A stretch of 60,000 bases of DNA from Adiantum capillus-veneris (GCA_014529385.2 CM043948.1:83696260-83756259), one strand, 5' to 3'. Shown: positions 1-12,064, counted from the stretch's first letter. Numbers and translations are program-made. Notes: generated by a model from the letters alone, not told the origin.

Positions 1-2
1 CA

Positions 3-224
3 ACATCACCACCACCACCATCTACTGCAAACACTTTGCCACTTAACACTTTGAGACCTCCAAAACTGCTTTTAATTTCATTGCCTGATACAAATTCTAC
101 CCACAAGCTTGAAAATGTGCATATAGAAGCGATTGAGAATCATTTAATTTCGTTGCCTGATACAAATTATACCCACAAGCTTGAAAACGTGCATATAGAA
201 GCGACCGACAACAAGATGAACTAA
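3..224 (+). CDS. C-terminal end of an unrecognised protein (partial, runs in from the left edge)
   Basis: The frame is open from the window edge to the stop codon at 222-224. It begins in a Pro/Ser/Thr-rich stretch and then carries two consecutive 24-residue repeats with core SLPDTN-THKLENVHIEA, encoded by a 72 bp tandem repeat at about 73-216. The repeat keeps the frame and the two copies differ at only a few bases, which suggests coding or a very recent duplication. I do not recognise a family. With so little sequence visible it could also be a chance frame. No start codon is inside the window. Confidence 0.35.
   Translation, partial: TSPPPPSTANTLPLNTLRPPKLLLISLPDTNSTHKLENVHIEAIENHLISLPDTNYTHKLENVHIEATDNKMN
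73..216 (+). repeat. 72 bp tandem repeat, two copies
   Basis: The segment containing TTGCCTGATACAAATT starts at 81 and again at 153, giving a period of 72 bp (24 codons). Copies differ at scattered single bases. Confidence 0.85.
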
Positions 225-651
225 AGATGAAATACTCTTATCCCCAAATGTACTAAATATGACAAGTGTGGTAGGACTACATGACAAGATTAGACATGTC
301 GCTTGACTGTACAATATACCGATCTAGACTCCATATTCATTACATTCACTTCTTGTAAGGCTGGCTAGAGTTACAATTTGTATACCAAAGGCAAGCCCAG
401 TATAAAATAGTTTGTATTTCCAGTCACTGCTTAAAGCATATTGATACAATAATTTGTAGAATGTCTTCAAAAAACCAGTATGATGGGATGATTGATCGGC
501 AGTAGTATAACCGTTGGGTATTGCATGGCGTATAACCTGTAAGGTCTTATGTATACATACATTAAAACACTCCTAGGGCAGGTCAACAAGTCCGGACCAT
601 TGGCAAGCTCCACAACACTCCTTGAGAGACACAAGGGTCGCAAAAGCATCT
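225..651. other. Intergenic, no gene seen
   Basis: AT-rich sequence between two convergent coding regions. It presumably holds the 3' untranslated regions of both. I see no repeat or RNA gene. Confidence 0.5.
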
Positions 652-1356
652 CTAGAACAGCAAAAAGCACGATATGGCAAAACCTGCCAGCAGAATCAAA
701 AACCAGTACAAAACAAATTCTTGCTGCGCATTCAGTCGCCGTTGCTGAGAAGAAATGCTGTTGATAGCTGGCATTCTGAACGTCATTGAATTGTATGAGC
801 TTCCCGGTGGATATCCCACATTTTGGTCCAATGACGCAACCGTATGCACACCAAACAACGCAGGGAAAATGCCAAAAGCACCCACTGAAGATGATGGATA
901 CAAACCTCGGGAAGTATAATTCTCTCGTGAAATAAGGCCATGTTGCTGTTGCCCAAAGTATTGAAAGCCAGCATCACGGGGCACTGTAGAAGCAGTAGAG
1001 GGATGTGGATGAGGTGAGGGACGATGAGGATGCACCTTTTTGGATTCAAGCTTTGTGAGGCCCGTCTTACCCCTTCCATATAAGGGAATGATCTTGTCCT
1101 TGACACATGTTTTACACACAGGGCATTCTTCTAGCACAGAATGAATTGTGATCCATTGATGAAGACATGACCAGCAGAAGAGATGGCCACACATGGTCAC
1201 CACGGGTTCTCGCGATTCCTCCAAGCAAATGCTGCAATCGAAATTGCAGCCAGTAACTGACGACTCATTCTTTGACATGTGCTGACTTATGCAATCAGCT
1301 CTGGTTGCATCAAGCTTCTCACTACCGCAAGGGCTTGTGTTGGAAACTGTTGTCAT
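652..1356 (-). CDS. RING-type E3 ubiquitin ligase with C-terminal membrane anchor, RMA family
   Basis: Intact 234-codon gene. A C3HC4 RING finger lies at residues about 41-81 (CSIC, then CGHLFCWSC, then CPVC). A Ser/Pro/His-rich middle follows, and the last ~21 residues are a hydrophobic helix (FVLYWFLILLAGF...) that reaches the C terminus. This order, RING near the N terminus plus tail anchor, and the length are typical of plant RMA1-3 and animal RNF5/RNF185, which sit in the ER membrane and ubiquitinate proteins for ER-associated degradation. I take the ATG at 1356 as start. The frame is open further upstream to a TTG at 1374, but no other ATG is near. No introns are needed, as is usual for RMA genes. 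It is the only clearly intact host gene in the window. The membrane role is inferred from family and topology. Confidence 0.9.
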   Translation of the reverse strand: MTTVSNTSPCGSEKLDATRADCISQHMSKNESSVTGCNFDCSICLEESREPVVTMCGHLFCWSCLHQWITIHSVLEECPVCKTCVKDKIIPLYGRGKTGLTKLESKKVHPHRPSPHPHPSTASTVPRDAGFQYFGQQQHGLISRENYTSRGLYPSSSVGAFGIFPALFGVHTVASLDQNVGYPPGSSYNSMTFRMPAINSISSQQRRLNAQQEFVLYWFLILLAGFAISCFLLF

Positions 1357-2028
1357 GTCTTTTGACGCTTGCAAGCTTGTAAGAAAAAACCTCCTTCTGG
1401 AGCTATGGAGTCTTAGAGGATCTTAAACAAGCTTTGAACCATAAAGAACCCTACTTTGGAGCTATGGAGTATATGGCCTCTGAGTGAACACAGAAAAGCC
1501 CCGCAATTCAGGAAACGGAAGGCAGGATTGAAGAAGACGATGAAACTCACAGGTCCCCGTCGCCCCTCTGGCGCGCCAACAAGAAAAACGCAGCAATCCT
1601 ACAGCTCCTCGTGGCAGCGAAGATGGAAGAGCTTCGAGATCTCCTTTGCAGGGGCGTGGGAAGCTGAAGCTGTGCGATGACAAACCGTGGCAAGATCGCC
1701 ATGAGAGCTTGACTTGATAAGCGCCTCTTGAGGATTTACAATTGGGAGCACGCTTCTTTTGGGGGTTTGCTGACTGGGTAATGGGTAGGGCAGCCTTATC
1801 ATTCCAATGTGAACCAAACCCTTCTTTGTCTTCTTCCCTAAAGGTTATTAACCACACGCAAAAAGGAAGGTAGGGTGTGGAGGACATTTTTACAAGTTGC
1901 TACCTTCTTAGGCTAGCCTCGATCACTCCTCACCTCTGCGTACCATACTTTGTATGTGAGCACAAGGTGTCATTATGTGTCACATCTACCAATCCCAAAG
2001 ATGGAGATGGTCACAAGAGAAGGAGAGC

Positions 2029-2030
<2 letters not shown>
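1357..2030. other. Upstream region of the RING gene, no other gene seen
   Basis: Contains the 5' flank of the minus-strand RING gene. A pyrimidine-rich stretch ending in ACAAG just upstream of its start could be a 5' UTR intron acceptor, but I cannot prove this. Overlapping frames on both strands around 1460-1890 have no recognisable domain. Confidence 0.4.

Positions 2031-2078
<48 letters not shown>
2031..2078 (+). repeat. (GT)15(GA)9 compound microsatellite
   Basis: Uninterrupted GT at 2031-2060 passes directly into GA at 2061-2078, 21 bp before the first MITE. Confidence 0.95.
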
Positions 2079-2101
2079 TGCTTGATGCCGAGTATGCGCT
2101 A

Positions 2102-2458
2102 GGGTAAAGGAGCCAGCTGTAACACATGTGCCTTTTAAAAGTCATGCACGCCCCAATTTAGAGACAAAAATTTGGATTTTGCTAGGAATCTTGCTTATGT
2201 GTCAACTTGTGATTTGCTGAAAACTGTACCATTACTGGGCCTTGGGTGTTTCTAACCCCTAAAAGACCTCAAAATTTAAACTTTCTCAAATTGACTACCC
2301 AAATTAAATCAAAAAAATATCAAACTTGGTATTACCTAATCCGCCTTTGCATGAGGAATCTCATGCAAATTTCAAAATTCAAATCTGACCAAATTTGCAA
2401 AATCCCACCCAAAATTACACTTTTTTTCTTGAGTGTCTCTAAACTGGCTCCTTTACCC
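2102..2458 (+). mobile_element. MITE copy 1 (357 bp, TA target duplication)
   Basis: Begins GGGTAAAGGAGCCAG and ends with the reverse complement CTGGCTCCTTTACCC, so it has terminal inverted repeats of about 15 bp. Both ends are flanked by TA. There is no coding capacity and the body is AT-rich. A second copy in opposite orientation lies at 6604-6958. TIR plus TA duplication fits a non-autonomous Tc1/mariner-type element; the superfamily is inferred. Confidence 0.85.
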
Positions 2459-3228
2459 TAGAAAGAGAGACACAACATGGTTGAACCTCGAGAGAGACAC
2501 AAAGTAGTGGGCTATGCAACTTAGGGCTCAAGAAAAGAGAGATAGAGAGATGAAGAGTATGTCTTAGAAAGGGAAAGAGAGAGACAACATTGTCAATACT
2601 CGAGAGCAATGCTCACAAAAGACATAGGTTCGGTGTAATCGCACCTACAAAATTTTAAGATTCACCTCTAAATTTTAAATTTGAAGGCAATAAAACTTGC
2701 AAAATTTAGAAAAATTAGAATACTTTAGTGTAAAAACCTTTAAATTTAGATAATTTACATCTAAGGTTTGTCATATGTAGGTTTGCAAATTTTCGATAAA
2801 AAGTTTTTTCCCCCTACTACCTACTGGCAACTCTCCTATTTTAATCATTTCCTTCCAAGATTCCTCTCGATTCCCTCCCAACCCCACTTCTTGCCATTGA
2901 GGATACTTCCACGTCGTACCCTCATAGAAGTCAGATGGGCGGATTAAAACCCACTAATAGCGGCATAATGATATTCAACTGCTATCCCATAACCAAGAAA
3001 GCGGCTGTGTTGAGCTGCTCTGCACAGGCAACCCATGCCATAAAAAAAGCTAGCAAGCCTAAAGTCTAAGACCTCCTCCTCAACTGGCCATCGCCCTCAT
3101 TCCTTTGCACGCCTTGTGCCCGTCTCCCTATGCCTTGCATGCACGACCTTCTGTCTAACTGCATCGTTACCCAATGCCTGGCACAGTATCTTATTTGATT
3201 CCTTGTAAGTTCAAAATTATTGTGATTG

Positions 3229-3500
3229 CCCCCCCCCCCCTCCCCCCCCCCCCTCTCGACAGAGGTATAGAGAGGCGATCCATGGAACTCAGAGCTTAGA
3301 AAAAGATGGGTTAACTTTATCTTCAGCCCCAAAAATTACACTCTCTAAATTAGATTAAATGATCTTAATGTCCCTCAATTCTCACAAATATGGGTATAAA
3401 TTTGAAAGTCATAGTGATATTACCACCTCAAAATTCGTATTTTCCTTCTCAAATCGAAATGACAAGGATTTTGGAAGGGTTGAAGCATGTACACGAGCGC

Positions 3501-3538
<38 letters not shown>

Positions 3539-6045
3539 ATAAAAGGTGCATCCCACCCAAATCTATCGTTGTGAGCGACAAGCTCTCTTTTTGGGTGGTC
3601 ACATGTCAATTACAATTTCTTATATGTGGCAGCTTGCACATTGCTTGCCAAGTCACCATTGGATTCTAAAATTTGGTAGGTTCCTTTTTTGATGTGCATC
3701 TGAATTTTAGAGCGGATTCGTACGAGTGGGGGTTCTACCCTTGCCTTGTGTTAGCGAATTTGGCTTCGAGCTATAAACAGAGTGAGCATTGGTACCATTT
3801 GAAGAGGACGAGGGTAAAACAGGGTGTTTCTCTTCTTCTTCTTCTTCTTCTTCTTCTTCTCCTCCTCCAACCTTGCCAATTTCGGCATAGTTGCTAAGGA
3901 AGGGTAGTGTTGGTTGGTGCTAGCAGGTGAGGGTGGGCGCGCCCTTAGTTCATTGGTAGGGTCTTTTTATGACATACAATTGAGATTGGAAAGATGATAC
4001 TGGGTATTCAGAAGACCTAACCACTAGGTTACGATCTTGTAATGAGTAAAGTAGCATGAGTAATGGCTCACCTCTGCTTGGCGATTAGTAGCTCTATGTT
4101 ATATCGCACATTCCCTCAAGGCTCAACATGAGCTTAAGGCTGCTCTGTACATTTTTTGATGTTAAATACAATACATCTACTCACAATTGTGAGTTTGGCA
4201 AAAGAAGAAGAAGAAGAAGAAAAAGTTTGAGAGGTTGTTCCCAACCTCCACGCTGTTATGACAAACCACTCTATGAAGCACTAACAACAATTCAAACTTG
4301 CTTATGCACTTGGTGAAATGTAACTTATAGTCCAATGTGCATGGCTAACTGTTTTAAATTGATTTTTTTTTAAAGGAAAGTGTGTCTTGCTAGCCAAAAG
4401 AAAAAGTGTATGAGGGGGTTTCCTAGATATCTCGTCTGAGGGCGGATCCGCACAAGAGAGGGCAGAACCTCAACACAAACGAAGCTTGGGAGTCTATATG
4501 CAACCAAGAATATAAGGGCAAACTTGAAATTCTACCAGTTTTTAGGTCAAAATTTGAAGCTTTTGCCAGTATCTACACTAAAACTTATGTAAATTTGTCG
4601 GTTTTCTTCAAGGCAAGCTCAAAATCTAACTGGGATTTTAGAATTTTAGCCGGTTAAAATACATTGTACCCCAGGTTTTTTCTAACATTGTGGCGCTTAT
4701 AGTATGCAAATTCTATACATGATGGGTTAGTTTTGTCCATGAGGACCACCACGCGATTCTTCTGGAGCAAAACCTGTGGTATGGGGTTGGAACTTGGAAT
4801 TGGGTTCTCCCTCATTCAAGGTTTTTTGAGTTTGGAGACGATTTGATGGGACTGTCCTCTTTTTAAAAGAAAAACTCTTGTTCCTCAATGGCCAAAGTAC
4901 TTGTGATGCTGAAACAATTTAAAATCTCTCGATCCAATTTTCCATTGACACATGGCATGAAGGCAGTGCCACATCACTATATCACACAAATGGGATCAAT
5001 GGTGGAGGAGGAAAACGTGGGGCGCGTTAATCATGGACCGTCAGTTTCGACAGTTGCCCCAAATTTATTAGTCTGTCCGAATTTACAAATTTGCTCCGAA
5101 TTTGTTAATCAATCGATATTTACTATATGACAGACTTGAAACCCCTATATTTCAATGAACGCATGTGAGCCTAGTGATTAGTGCACATGGCTCGCAATGG
5201 GAAGGTCACGGGTTCAAGACACGAGTGCAAACTGCCCCGAATTTTCAAACCTATCCGAATTTACTTTTCTTCCCAAATTCACAAATGTGCATTTGATGGT
5301 CCGAATCACCTCAACCGTAGATCCAATTTAAAGCAGTCCGTGCGAGATAGTGTGGAGGAAGGCACTCGACAATGGGCACACAAAAAAATGGTAAATCCAT
5401 AGGCTAACCTTTTTTTAAGTACAAAAATCAGTGCACGCATAAATAGAGAAACCACGTGGGTACTTGAAAATGAATAGTAGTCCTCTTGCAACCCATTAAA
5501 TGCTTGCTCAGACAAAGAAAGACAAGAAGGGCTTAGGGGATGCATCTAGCCTTCAAGGAAAAGGCTGCAAGCGTGCACCTTCCTTGATGGGGGTTGCACC
5601 TCATTATTCGGATACCATGCATTATTCCGATACCATGCACTTCACTAAAAGGCTTACTGTTTAGGGCCTGTTTACACGCACACTAAAATGGCACTTTTTT
5701 GGTCTCCAATGGCGAGATGGTGTGGCCACATGAAAAAAAAGTTTGATGGTATTCTTATGTGAAATAGGTGTAATTAAGATGCATAGCCAACCCCTAGATG
5801 GTATTCACTATTTTTGAAGTGGTATTAAACACTAAAAAGGTGATTTCACTATTATCGAAGTTGGTTTCTTTTTTACCAAGAGTGAACACGATTATCAAGG
5901 ACCACCACAAACCATTCAAAGGCACCAACCTCACAAAAAAGCGACATTTTGCTCAACGTGTAAACATGCCCTTAGTGAAGGTAGGTGACAAGTCTCACAT
6001 TTGGCAAGTAACTTCAACTCAAAACAACCATGGGAAGTTGGAAAC

Positions 6046-6076
<31 letters not shown>
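3229..6076. repeat. Group of simple repeats in the intergenic region
   Basis: Poly-C broken by one T at 3229-3253; (GA)n at 3503-3537 preceded by a short GC alternation; (CTT)n at 3831-3867; (AAG)n at 4203-4222; (GA)n at 6049-6076. Each is read directly from the sequence. Confidence 0.9.
5160..5225 (+). mobile_element. Possible tRNA-derived SINE head
   Basis: An A-box-like stretch (GAGCCTAGTGATTAG) is followed about 40 bp later by a B-box-like stretch (GGGTTCAAGACAC). This is the spacing of an internal RNA polymerase III promoter. The segment does not fold into a complete tRNA by eye, and I cannot define the SINE body or its 3' end. A weaker A-box-like sequence with the same look is at 3944-3960. 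Confidence 0.3.
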
Positions 6077-6078
<2 letters not shown>

Positions 6079-6603
6079 CTTTTGAGGCTAAGGAATAATT
6101 TTGATGGTGTCACAAAACAAACAAGGTAAGATATAATGATGGCATTCTAAGAAGAAAAATTAAAAGTACAAAAGAAATGAGATCAATAATTTTTTGGCTT
6201 GCCCAAAGGACAAAGCGTATAGAGATGCTTCTCTTTTTGTTGACTGAAATAGAAAAGAGCTTGAGTTGTATTTTTTAACATTTTTTGATTGGTCAAAAAC
6301 TATGGTTGAAATAAGATAGTGGGCACTCATTTAAATGAAGAGTGTGTAAATCTAATAATGGATATGTCTTTAGCTTTAGTTTTGAAATATGAAGTGAATG
6401 CACATTTATCAAGAAAACGGCATGGGCTCCTTTTGAAAGCATGAAACTTTGAAAGCCTTAGAAGTGATGTAAATGATAAAGACTTAGCATAATGGGTGGC
6501 TCCACAAATCATAAGAGTCACATTTTCATTTTGAGAAGTTCTTTCACCCCTTTAAACTTTGGGTGATACACTAGTTAATGTCCTTCTATATCTATCTATA
6601 CTA

Positions 6604-6958
6604 GGGTAAAGGAGCTAGTTTAAAGACACTCAAAAAAAAATGTGTAATTTTAGGTGAGATTTTGCAAATTTGGTCAGATTTGAATTTTGAAATTTGCATG
6701 AGATTTCTCATGCAAAGACGGATTAGATAATACCAAGTTTGATATTTTTTTGATTTAATGTGGGCAGTCAATTTGAGAAAGTTTAAATTTTGAGGTCTTT
6801 TAAGGGTTAGAAACACCCAAGGCCCAGTAATGGTATAGTTTTCAGCAAATCACAAGTTGACACAAGCAAGATTCTTAGCATATTCCAAATTTTTGTCTCT
6901 AAATTGGAGCGTGCATGACTTTTAAAAGGCACATGTGTTACAACTGGCTCATTTACCC
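6604..6958 (-). mobile_element. MITE copy 2 (355 bp, inverted relative to copy 1)
   Basis: Nearly identical to the reverse complement of 2102-2458 along its whole length, with the same GGGTAAAGGAGC terminus and TA on both sides (6602-6603 and 6959-6960). One terminal base has changed (TTTACCC preceded by A instead of C). Two recognisable copies 4.1 kb apart on opposite strands confirm that it is a transposed unit. Confidence 0.85.
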
Positions 6959-6960
6959 TA

Positions 6961-7107
6961 TTAGATAATGGGGAGGGGATTCTGGCCCCTTCCCCCGCCA
7001 CGTGGCACAATATGCTTGATTCGGCCACTCTAGGCACACAGACGGTGAGACAGCGAGGGTGTTTCCTGTAGCTTGGCTAACACGACACAGGAACAGCGTG
7101 ACTCGCA

Positions 7108-7138
<31 letters not shown>

Positions 7139-7324
7139 AGGGAAGGAGGGAGAAATTGCAGATCAAATCAAATCAAATCGTGTGGCCTGCCTTTCCTCAC
7201 ACAGTCCCTAACAGGCCTGGGTATTGCTAAAGCCTCGTGCGTTGACTCTTGAGTACTCACCAGTGCTCGAAAAGCTCTCCGGCTCGACGCACCAGATTAA
7301 ACGATAGCAGCGGCGGTGGCCTAA

Positions 7325-7374
<50 letters not shown>

Positions 7375-7964
7375 GTAGCGAAGGTGGCTTGGACAAGATA
7401 GATGCAGGTTGCTCGCAACAGCGTGGTTATGAGATTAAACATCTCCAGAGATTTAAAAAAATTATAACTTTCCATAAGAAGGCTGATCGTCGATTCGTCT
7501 ATCGATAGGTACATACAAGGTAGAATTTACTTTTGGTTATGTAGGCTTTGGAGATGAATTGCGTTATTATTTTTAGGCATGGATGCCTTTTGTTTTGAGA
7601 TAATTTGTGACACAATACATGCTAAGCACTCATAAACGCATCTTAATTGTCACAAAAGAATAAAGATTAAAAAAAACTTGAACAATCCAACCAAAAGAGA
7701 TACTAGCATGGCTTCTCGGAGCTAGCACATATGGAGACGAGTGTGAATGCAGAGCAATAGCAAGCCTGAAGACTTTGAGACACTGCCTTGAAATGGTGGT
7801 GCGCCTTGGAGTGCAGGATCTGAGTGAGGACATCATGCAAATTAGCAGGGCACTGGATATGCATGATTGTTGATAAGGCCGATGCTTCTCTATGGGAAGA
7901 AGAATCATCCTATGGGCTGCACTAGTACAAAAAACAATTACAACGCGTTTCGAAGTCGCCACAT

Positions 7965-8003
<39 letters not shown>

Positions 8004-8199
8004 TTACCTAATTTGTGTCCAGATATGAAGAGCACGAGGAGATGGAGGACTAGGAAGATTGCTAGCTCTGGTTCCTGCGTGAGTATTGTAGCAACGTCAA
8101 CAGCTGCTCTCTACTAACGACTAGCCTAATCATCACATGCAACAGCTGCTGCCCTAAAAGACCACCCAACCCCTGATCAAGTTCTGCACGGCTCGGATT
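6961..8199. other. Intergenic with (CT)n and (GA)n arrays
   Basis: Contains GA-rich sequence at about 7088-7140, (CT)20 at 7331-7370 and (GA)17 at 7967-8001. The minus-strand open frame 7630-7962 has no motif I recognise. No gene called. Confidence 0.45.
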
Positions 8200-8668
8200 A
8201 ATTTCAATCGAGTAGATAATGACATTCATGTGCACCTTTCAGACATTCCGGGTGGTCCTGATGCCTTTGAACTTCCTACGAAGTTTTGTTGGAGTTGACT
8301 CTACAAATGCAGTGGATAACCAGGTCGTGCTTCAGAATTGGAAGGAATGTACTAGAGCTTTATAATATAGCTGTGAAAGTGTATTGATTGAAGCTGAGGA
8401 GCTTGGAATTGTAAACATGTGCATAGATGTTGTAGTCATGAAGGCCTGCACTGACCCTAACCTGCTTGCATGGCCAATACCCAACAACTCGATGCAGAGC
8501 TTTTTATGGAATGGGATCAGCACAGGACAGCCTCGCATGGATTGGTGGTATGAAGCCATTGCGATGTTAAGCCTTCCTCTTTATAAGAGGGTGAATATGG
8601 CAACGGAAAGCCAAGGCCTTAAGTCTGAGAGTGTAGCTGGGGCGCTCATGCATTTTGCTAGAAGCTAA
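8200..8668 (+). pseudogene. BTB-NPH3 family pseudogene fragment
   Basis: Two frames together match the plant NPH3 family (NPH3/RPT2/NPY proteins, phototropin and auxin signalling adaptors of CUL3 ligases). At 8242-8300 the translation contains DIPGGPDAFEL, the conserved stretch at the end of the BTB domain. After a frame change and an apparent loss of ~40 residues, 8326-8665 encodes NQVVLQNWKECTRAL, then EELGIVNMCID, KACTDPNLLAWPI and DWWYEAIAMLSLPLYKRV, all NPH3-domain signatures. There are stops near 8298 and 8362, and the frame ends at 8666-8668, long before a full NPH3 domain of about 250 residues. It is a truncated, internally deleted relic. No promoter or intact exon is visible. Confidence 0.8.
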
Positions 8669-8684
8669 AGACTGCACACTGCCA

Positions 8685-8832
<148 letters not shown>

Positions 8833-9547
8833 ATATTGTCTAAGTGTGCCCTGCGCCTCCCGGCTGCACAGCGCAACAGTGAGAGCTGGCAGTGCACCTG
8901 GGCTCCAAGCCTCCAAGGGATCGGCTTCACCTCGAGGCTCGAGCTACAAGCAGACTCACCTTTCAATTTCAAACTGCTTTGAAGAGTGGGCGCAGGTTGG
9001 GAGTCAAGGCGCCATCCACGGATGGTCCTCTTCCAGTGATGTGGCTGCCATCTTCCATGGCCGATCACACTTTTAGCGTGGCTGCCAGCCTCGAATAGCA
9101 GCGCAGCCTCCAGGCCTCCTACCTTCATGGGCAGCGGGAAAAATAATTTTTCCAAACCTACAAAATTCCTTTCCTTGAATTTTCCAAGAGGAAAATTTTA
9201 AAATTAGGTTACTTTTTCGGGTTTTTACACTGTTTTTATCTATTCTGGGGCAAAATTTCTCCCTTTCCCCTTGCGCTCAACCGGCATTTTGGAAATTGAA
9301 AACGGCACTATATAAAGCTGAGACGGATTTTTCCCGAACACTGCTCGACAGACGCCTCAAATAGCGAGCAAACTCCTCGGAAGTTGACGGACGGACAACA
9401 CACGTCCTGGAGTTGTGGGGTTGATAAACAAGCCTTGCGCTCACAAGTTATCAGTCACGACTCACAAGTCATCAGTCAAGTTTTCAATCACGACTCACAA
9501 GTCGAGAGAGGTGTGCAGTAGCCCGCAAACCGAGGGAAGAGGAGAAC

Positions 9548-9581
<34 letters not shown>

Positions 9582-9638
9582 ATGATCTAGCTATTTATAA
9601 ATTAAATTGTAGGCTCCTATCATTCCATTGCTCCCCAG

Positions 9639-9641
<3 letters not shown>
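8833..9641. other. No gene seen
   Basis: Non-repetitive sequence with short overlapping frames and no recognisable domain. (GA)14 occurs at 9551-9579. Confidence 0.4.
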
Positions 9642-9706
<65 letters not shown>

Positions 9707-9731
9707 ACACACTCACACACACACACACACA
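9642..9731 (-). repeat. (CT)n(CA)n compound microsatellite
   Basis: CT at about 9642-9702 followed by CA to 9731. On the minus strand this reads (TG)n(AG)n, the same GT-then-GA order as the other compound arrays. Confidence 0.95.
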
Positions 9732-11038
9732 AGTGGGCCGGCCAGATATCTGACACGACGGAGTAGCTGCAGTCTGTTGCACAACGGATTTTTCATTGGA
9801 CTCCACCGCTTTCTTTTCAAGGATGCTAGCCACTTGCACCAGGGCCAACCAGCTCAACCACATTTTGCTCTCCTTACCGTTGCACTACTTATGTTTCAAC
9901 AACAAGGGGCAACTCACGACTGAATCTCTAGTATTACAACTACTGCAAACCGCTCTCGAGGGATGGACAGACGCTAATGTCGTCCCTCATGGTCTCTTCA
10001 TCTTTCATACCATTTCTTACATGGACCATGTCTACCGCCATATCAACCATGTAATCTATTGCGATGCCCATGGGTTATAAGGGAAAAGTGAGCTTCATGT
10101 GATTGATCACTAGAGTGAGCTTCACGTGGCTGCTTCTACGCATTGCCATGATGGAAGTGGCTGGCGGTAGCTCAAGAGAAGGGGCACCCTTCCCAGTCCG
10201 GGTAGTTGGTGTCTATCAGCAAATCGAGAGCCAGGAGCGCCCCTTTCTCCTCTCTTTCTCTCTACCTGATGGCCAAAATTGAGACTCTCATCGCTCCATG
10301 TTTAGAATAGGCAGCAACCTACCTCAACGACAGTTTGAATTCCTTCCAGGCCCATATGGTAGGCCGAGCCCATTTTGCAATGGTTTCAAGCCTGAGGGTT
10401 TCTTAGGCCTACATATTTGTGAAGGTATGATGATAGAGAGAGAAAGAGGGAGAGAGGGAGTGCAGTATGATGCAAGAGGGAGTCCATGTATACCTGTTAC
10501 GTCTTCCCCCACTTTTTTGCATCTCTCACTCTAACTTTGTGTTAAGGCAGTCATATATCGCTCTACTGCTTGCTGACAAGCACACCCTCAAGGCTATACA
10601 TCCTTGAGTTGCGTGTACTGATTGCGTGTTCCAACTAGCAAGCAGACCATAAAACCCATAATTTTCCCTTGGGGAGGAGTCATTGAATTGGAGTGTTCAG
10701 ATGAGAGAGAGAGAGAGAGAGGTCGCCTGATTTGTTCAACCCAACAGGCTGTGATGAAGACAATGGCTTTGCATGGGCATTTGTTTGCAATCGTTGGGTC
10801 TATCCACACACATTTCAAAGACCTTTCTATTTTGCAGTTCTGTCTTTGCCTCTTCTCTGTTGGGTAGATCTTATACAATGTCTGGTACAAATAAAAATGA
10901 AATAAAGTAAAAAATTGAAGTCATTATTATCATCATCATCATCATCATCAACATCAATGTCCAAGGATGCTCGACATCGGGTATTGTCCGAGAAAGTATT
11001 GCATCGATCACTGAAGAGCATCGTCAATGTCCGCCTTT
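9732..11038. other. No recognised gene; (ATC)n tract
   Basis: An open frame at 9796-10080 (94 codons, no ATG start) has no motif I recognise. (GA)n lies at about 10703-10722 and a trinucleotide (ATC)n/(ATT) tract at 10923-10952. Confidence 0.35.
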
Positions 11039-11108
11039 GTGAATAGTCATATTGGATGTCTCCCATGTCGTGCTAGAATAGTCTTGAGTCTTGAGCACTC
11101 TGCAATGA

Positions 11109-11149
<41 letters not shown>

Positions 11150-11223
11150 ATTGGTGTGAGCATCAAATCATTCGCTTTGTGTCCCCGTAGAGAGAAAGAG
11201 GATTTGCATGTAGGAGCATGGAG

Positions 11224-11270
<47 letters not shown>

Positions 11271-11383
11271 ATTGCGGTGAGCCCCAAAGCTCAAAATAAG
11301 GATTGAGATTTCACACCCGATGTAGGCAGGGATAAGGAAAGAATACCCAACCTTCGACCTTTGGTCTCTCAACGAGACAATGA

Positions 11384-11464
<81 letters not shown>

Positions 11465-11542
11465 CTACCTTTGTGAATAGTCATATTGGATGTCTCCCAT
11501 GTCGTGCTAGAATAGTCTTGAGTCTTGAGCACTCTGCAATGA

Positions 11543-11583
<41 letters not shown>

Positions 11584-11799
11584 ATTGGTGTGAGCGTCAA
11601 ATCATTGGCTTTGTGTCCACGTAGAGAGAAAGAGGATTTGCATGTAGGAGCATGGAGGACAGGAGAGAGAGAGTGCATTGCGGTGAGCCCCAAAGCTCAA
11701 AATAAGGATTGAGATTTCACACCCGATGTAGGCAGGGATAAGGAAAGAATACCAAACCTCCGACCTTTGGTTGCTCCGACGAGACAATGAGTACGAGAG

Positions 11800-11830
<31 letters not shown>
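11039..11830 (+). repeat. 434 bp segmental tandem duplication containing GA arrays
   Basis: The unit starting GTGAATAGTCATATTGGATG occurs at 11039 and again at 11473. Each copy has the same order of unique segments separated by three GA tracts: copy 1 at about 11110-11147, 11228-11269, 11388-11459; copy 2 at about 11545-11580, 11663-11673, 11809-11831. Unique parts differ by only a few bases, while the GA tracts differ strongly in length. No coding function; the RERERE/SLSLSL translations are artefacts. Confidence 0.9.
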
Positions 11831-12062
11831 TATGCCACTACCGCAAAAGGAGTTAAGGGACCACGTGTAGCCAAATGCGACCTCCAGTGCGTTTTTTATG
11901 TTCACCGTCTTTTTTTATCCCAGCGGCTTTGTGTATTGTGCACTCTGCATTGCTCTCAATTACCTCTCACAACCTCTCAGGCCCTGCTATTCAAGAAAAG
12001 GCCCACTTCTTTTCACCTCCCCATCTACAATGGTTGAGGGCTTTCGAAGCCCCCGCCCCCCA

Positions 12063-12064
<2 letters not shown>

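Larger units (their letters stand above)
2459..6603. other. Gene-poor intergenic region
   Basis: I see no credible gene in this 4.1 kb. The short open frames lack conserved motifs and several are translations of simple repeats. It holds the microsatellites and the tRNA-like heads listed separately. Near 2626-2690 it carries an inverted, degenerate copy of the ~45 bp module found repeatedly at 19.7-20.6 kb and 27.9 kb. Confidence 0.5.

Noticed and set aside
1456-1887. Overlapping frames upstream of the RING gene
   Set aside because: Three overlapping frames on both strands with no domain; consistent with chance in GC-richer sequence.
5162-5232. Functional tRNA gene
   Set aside because: Box-like motifs are present but I could not form acceptor and anticodon stems by eye, so at most a SINE head.
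9796-10080. Candidate small gene of 94 codons
   Set aside because: No ATG start, no recognised motif and no supporting neighbour. Left as an orphan frame.
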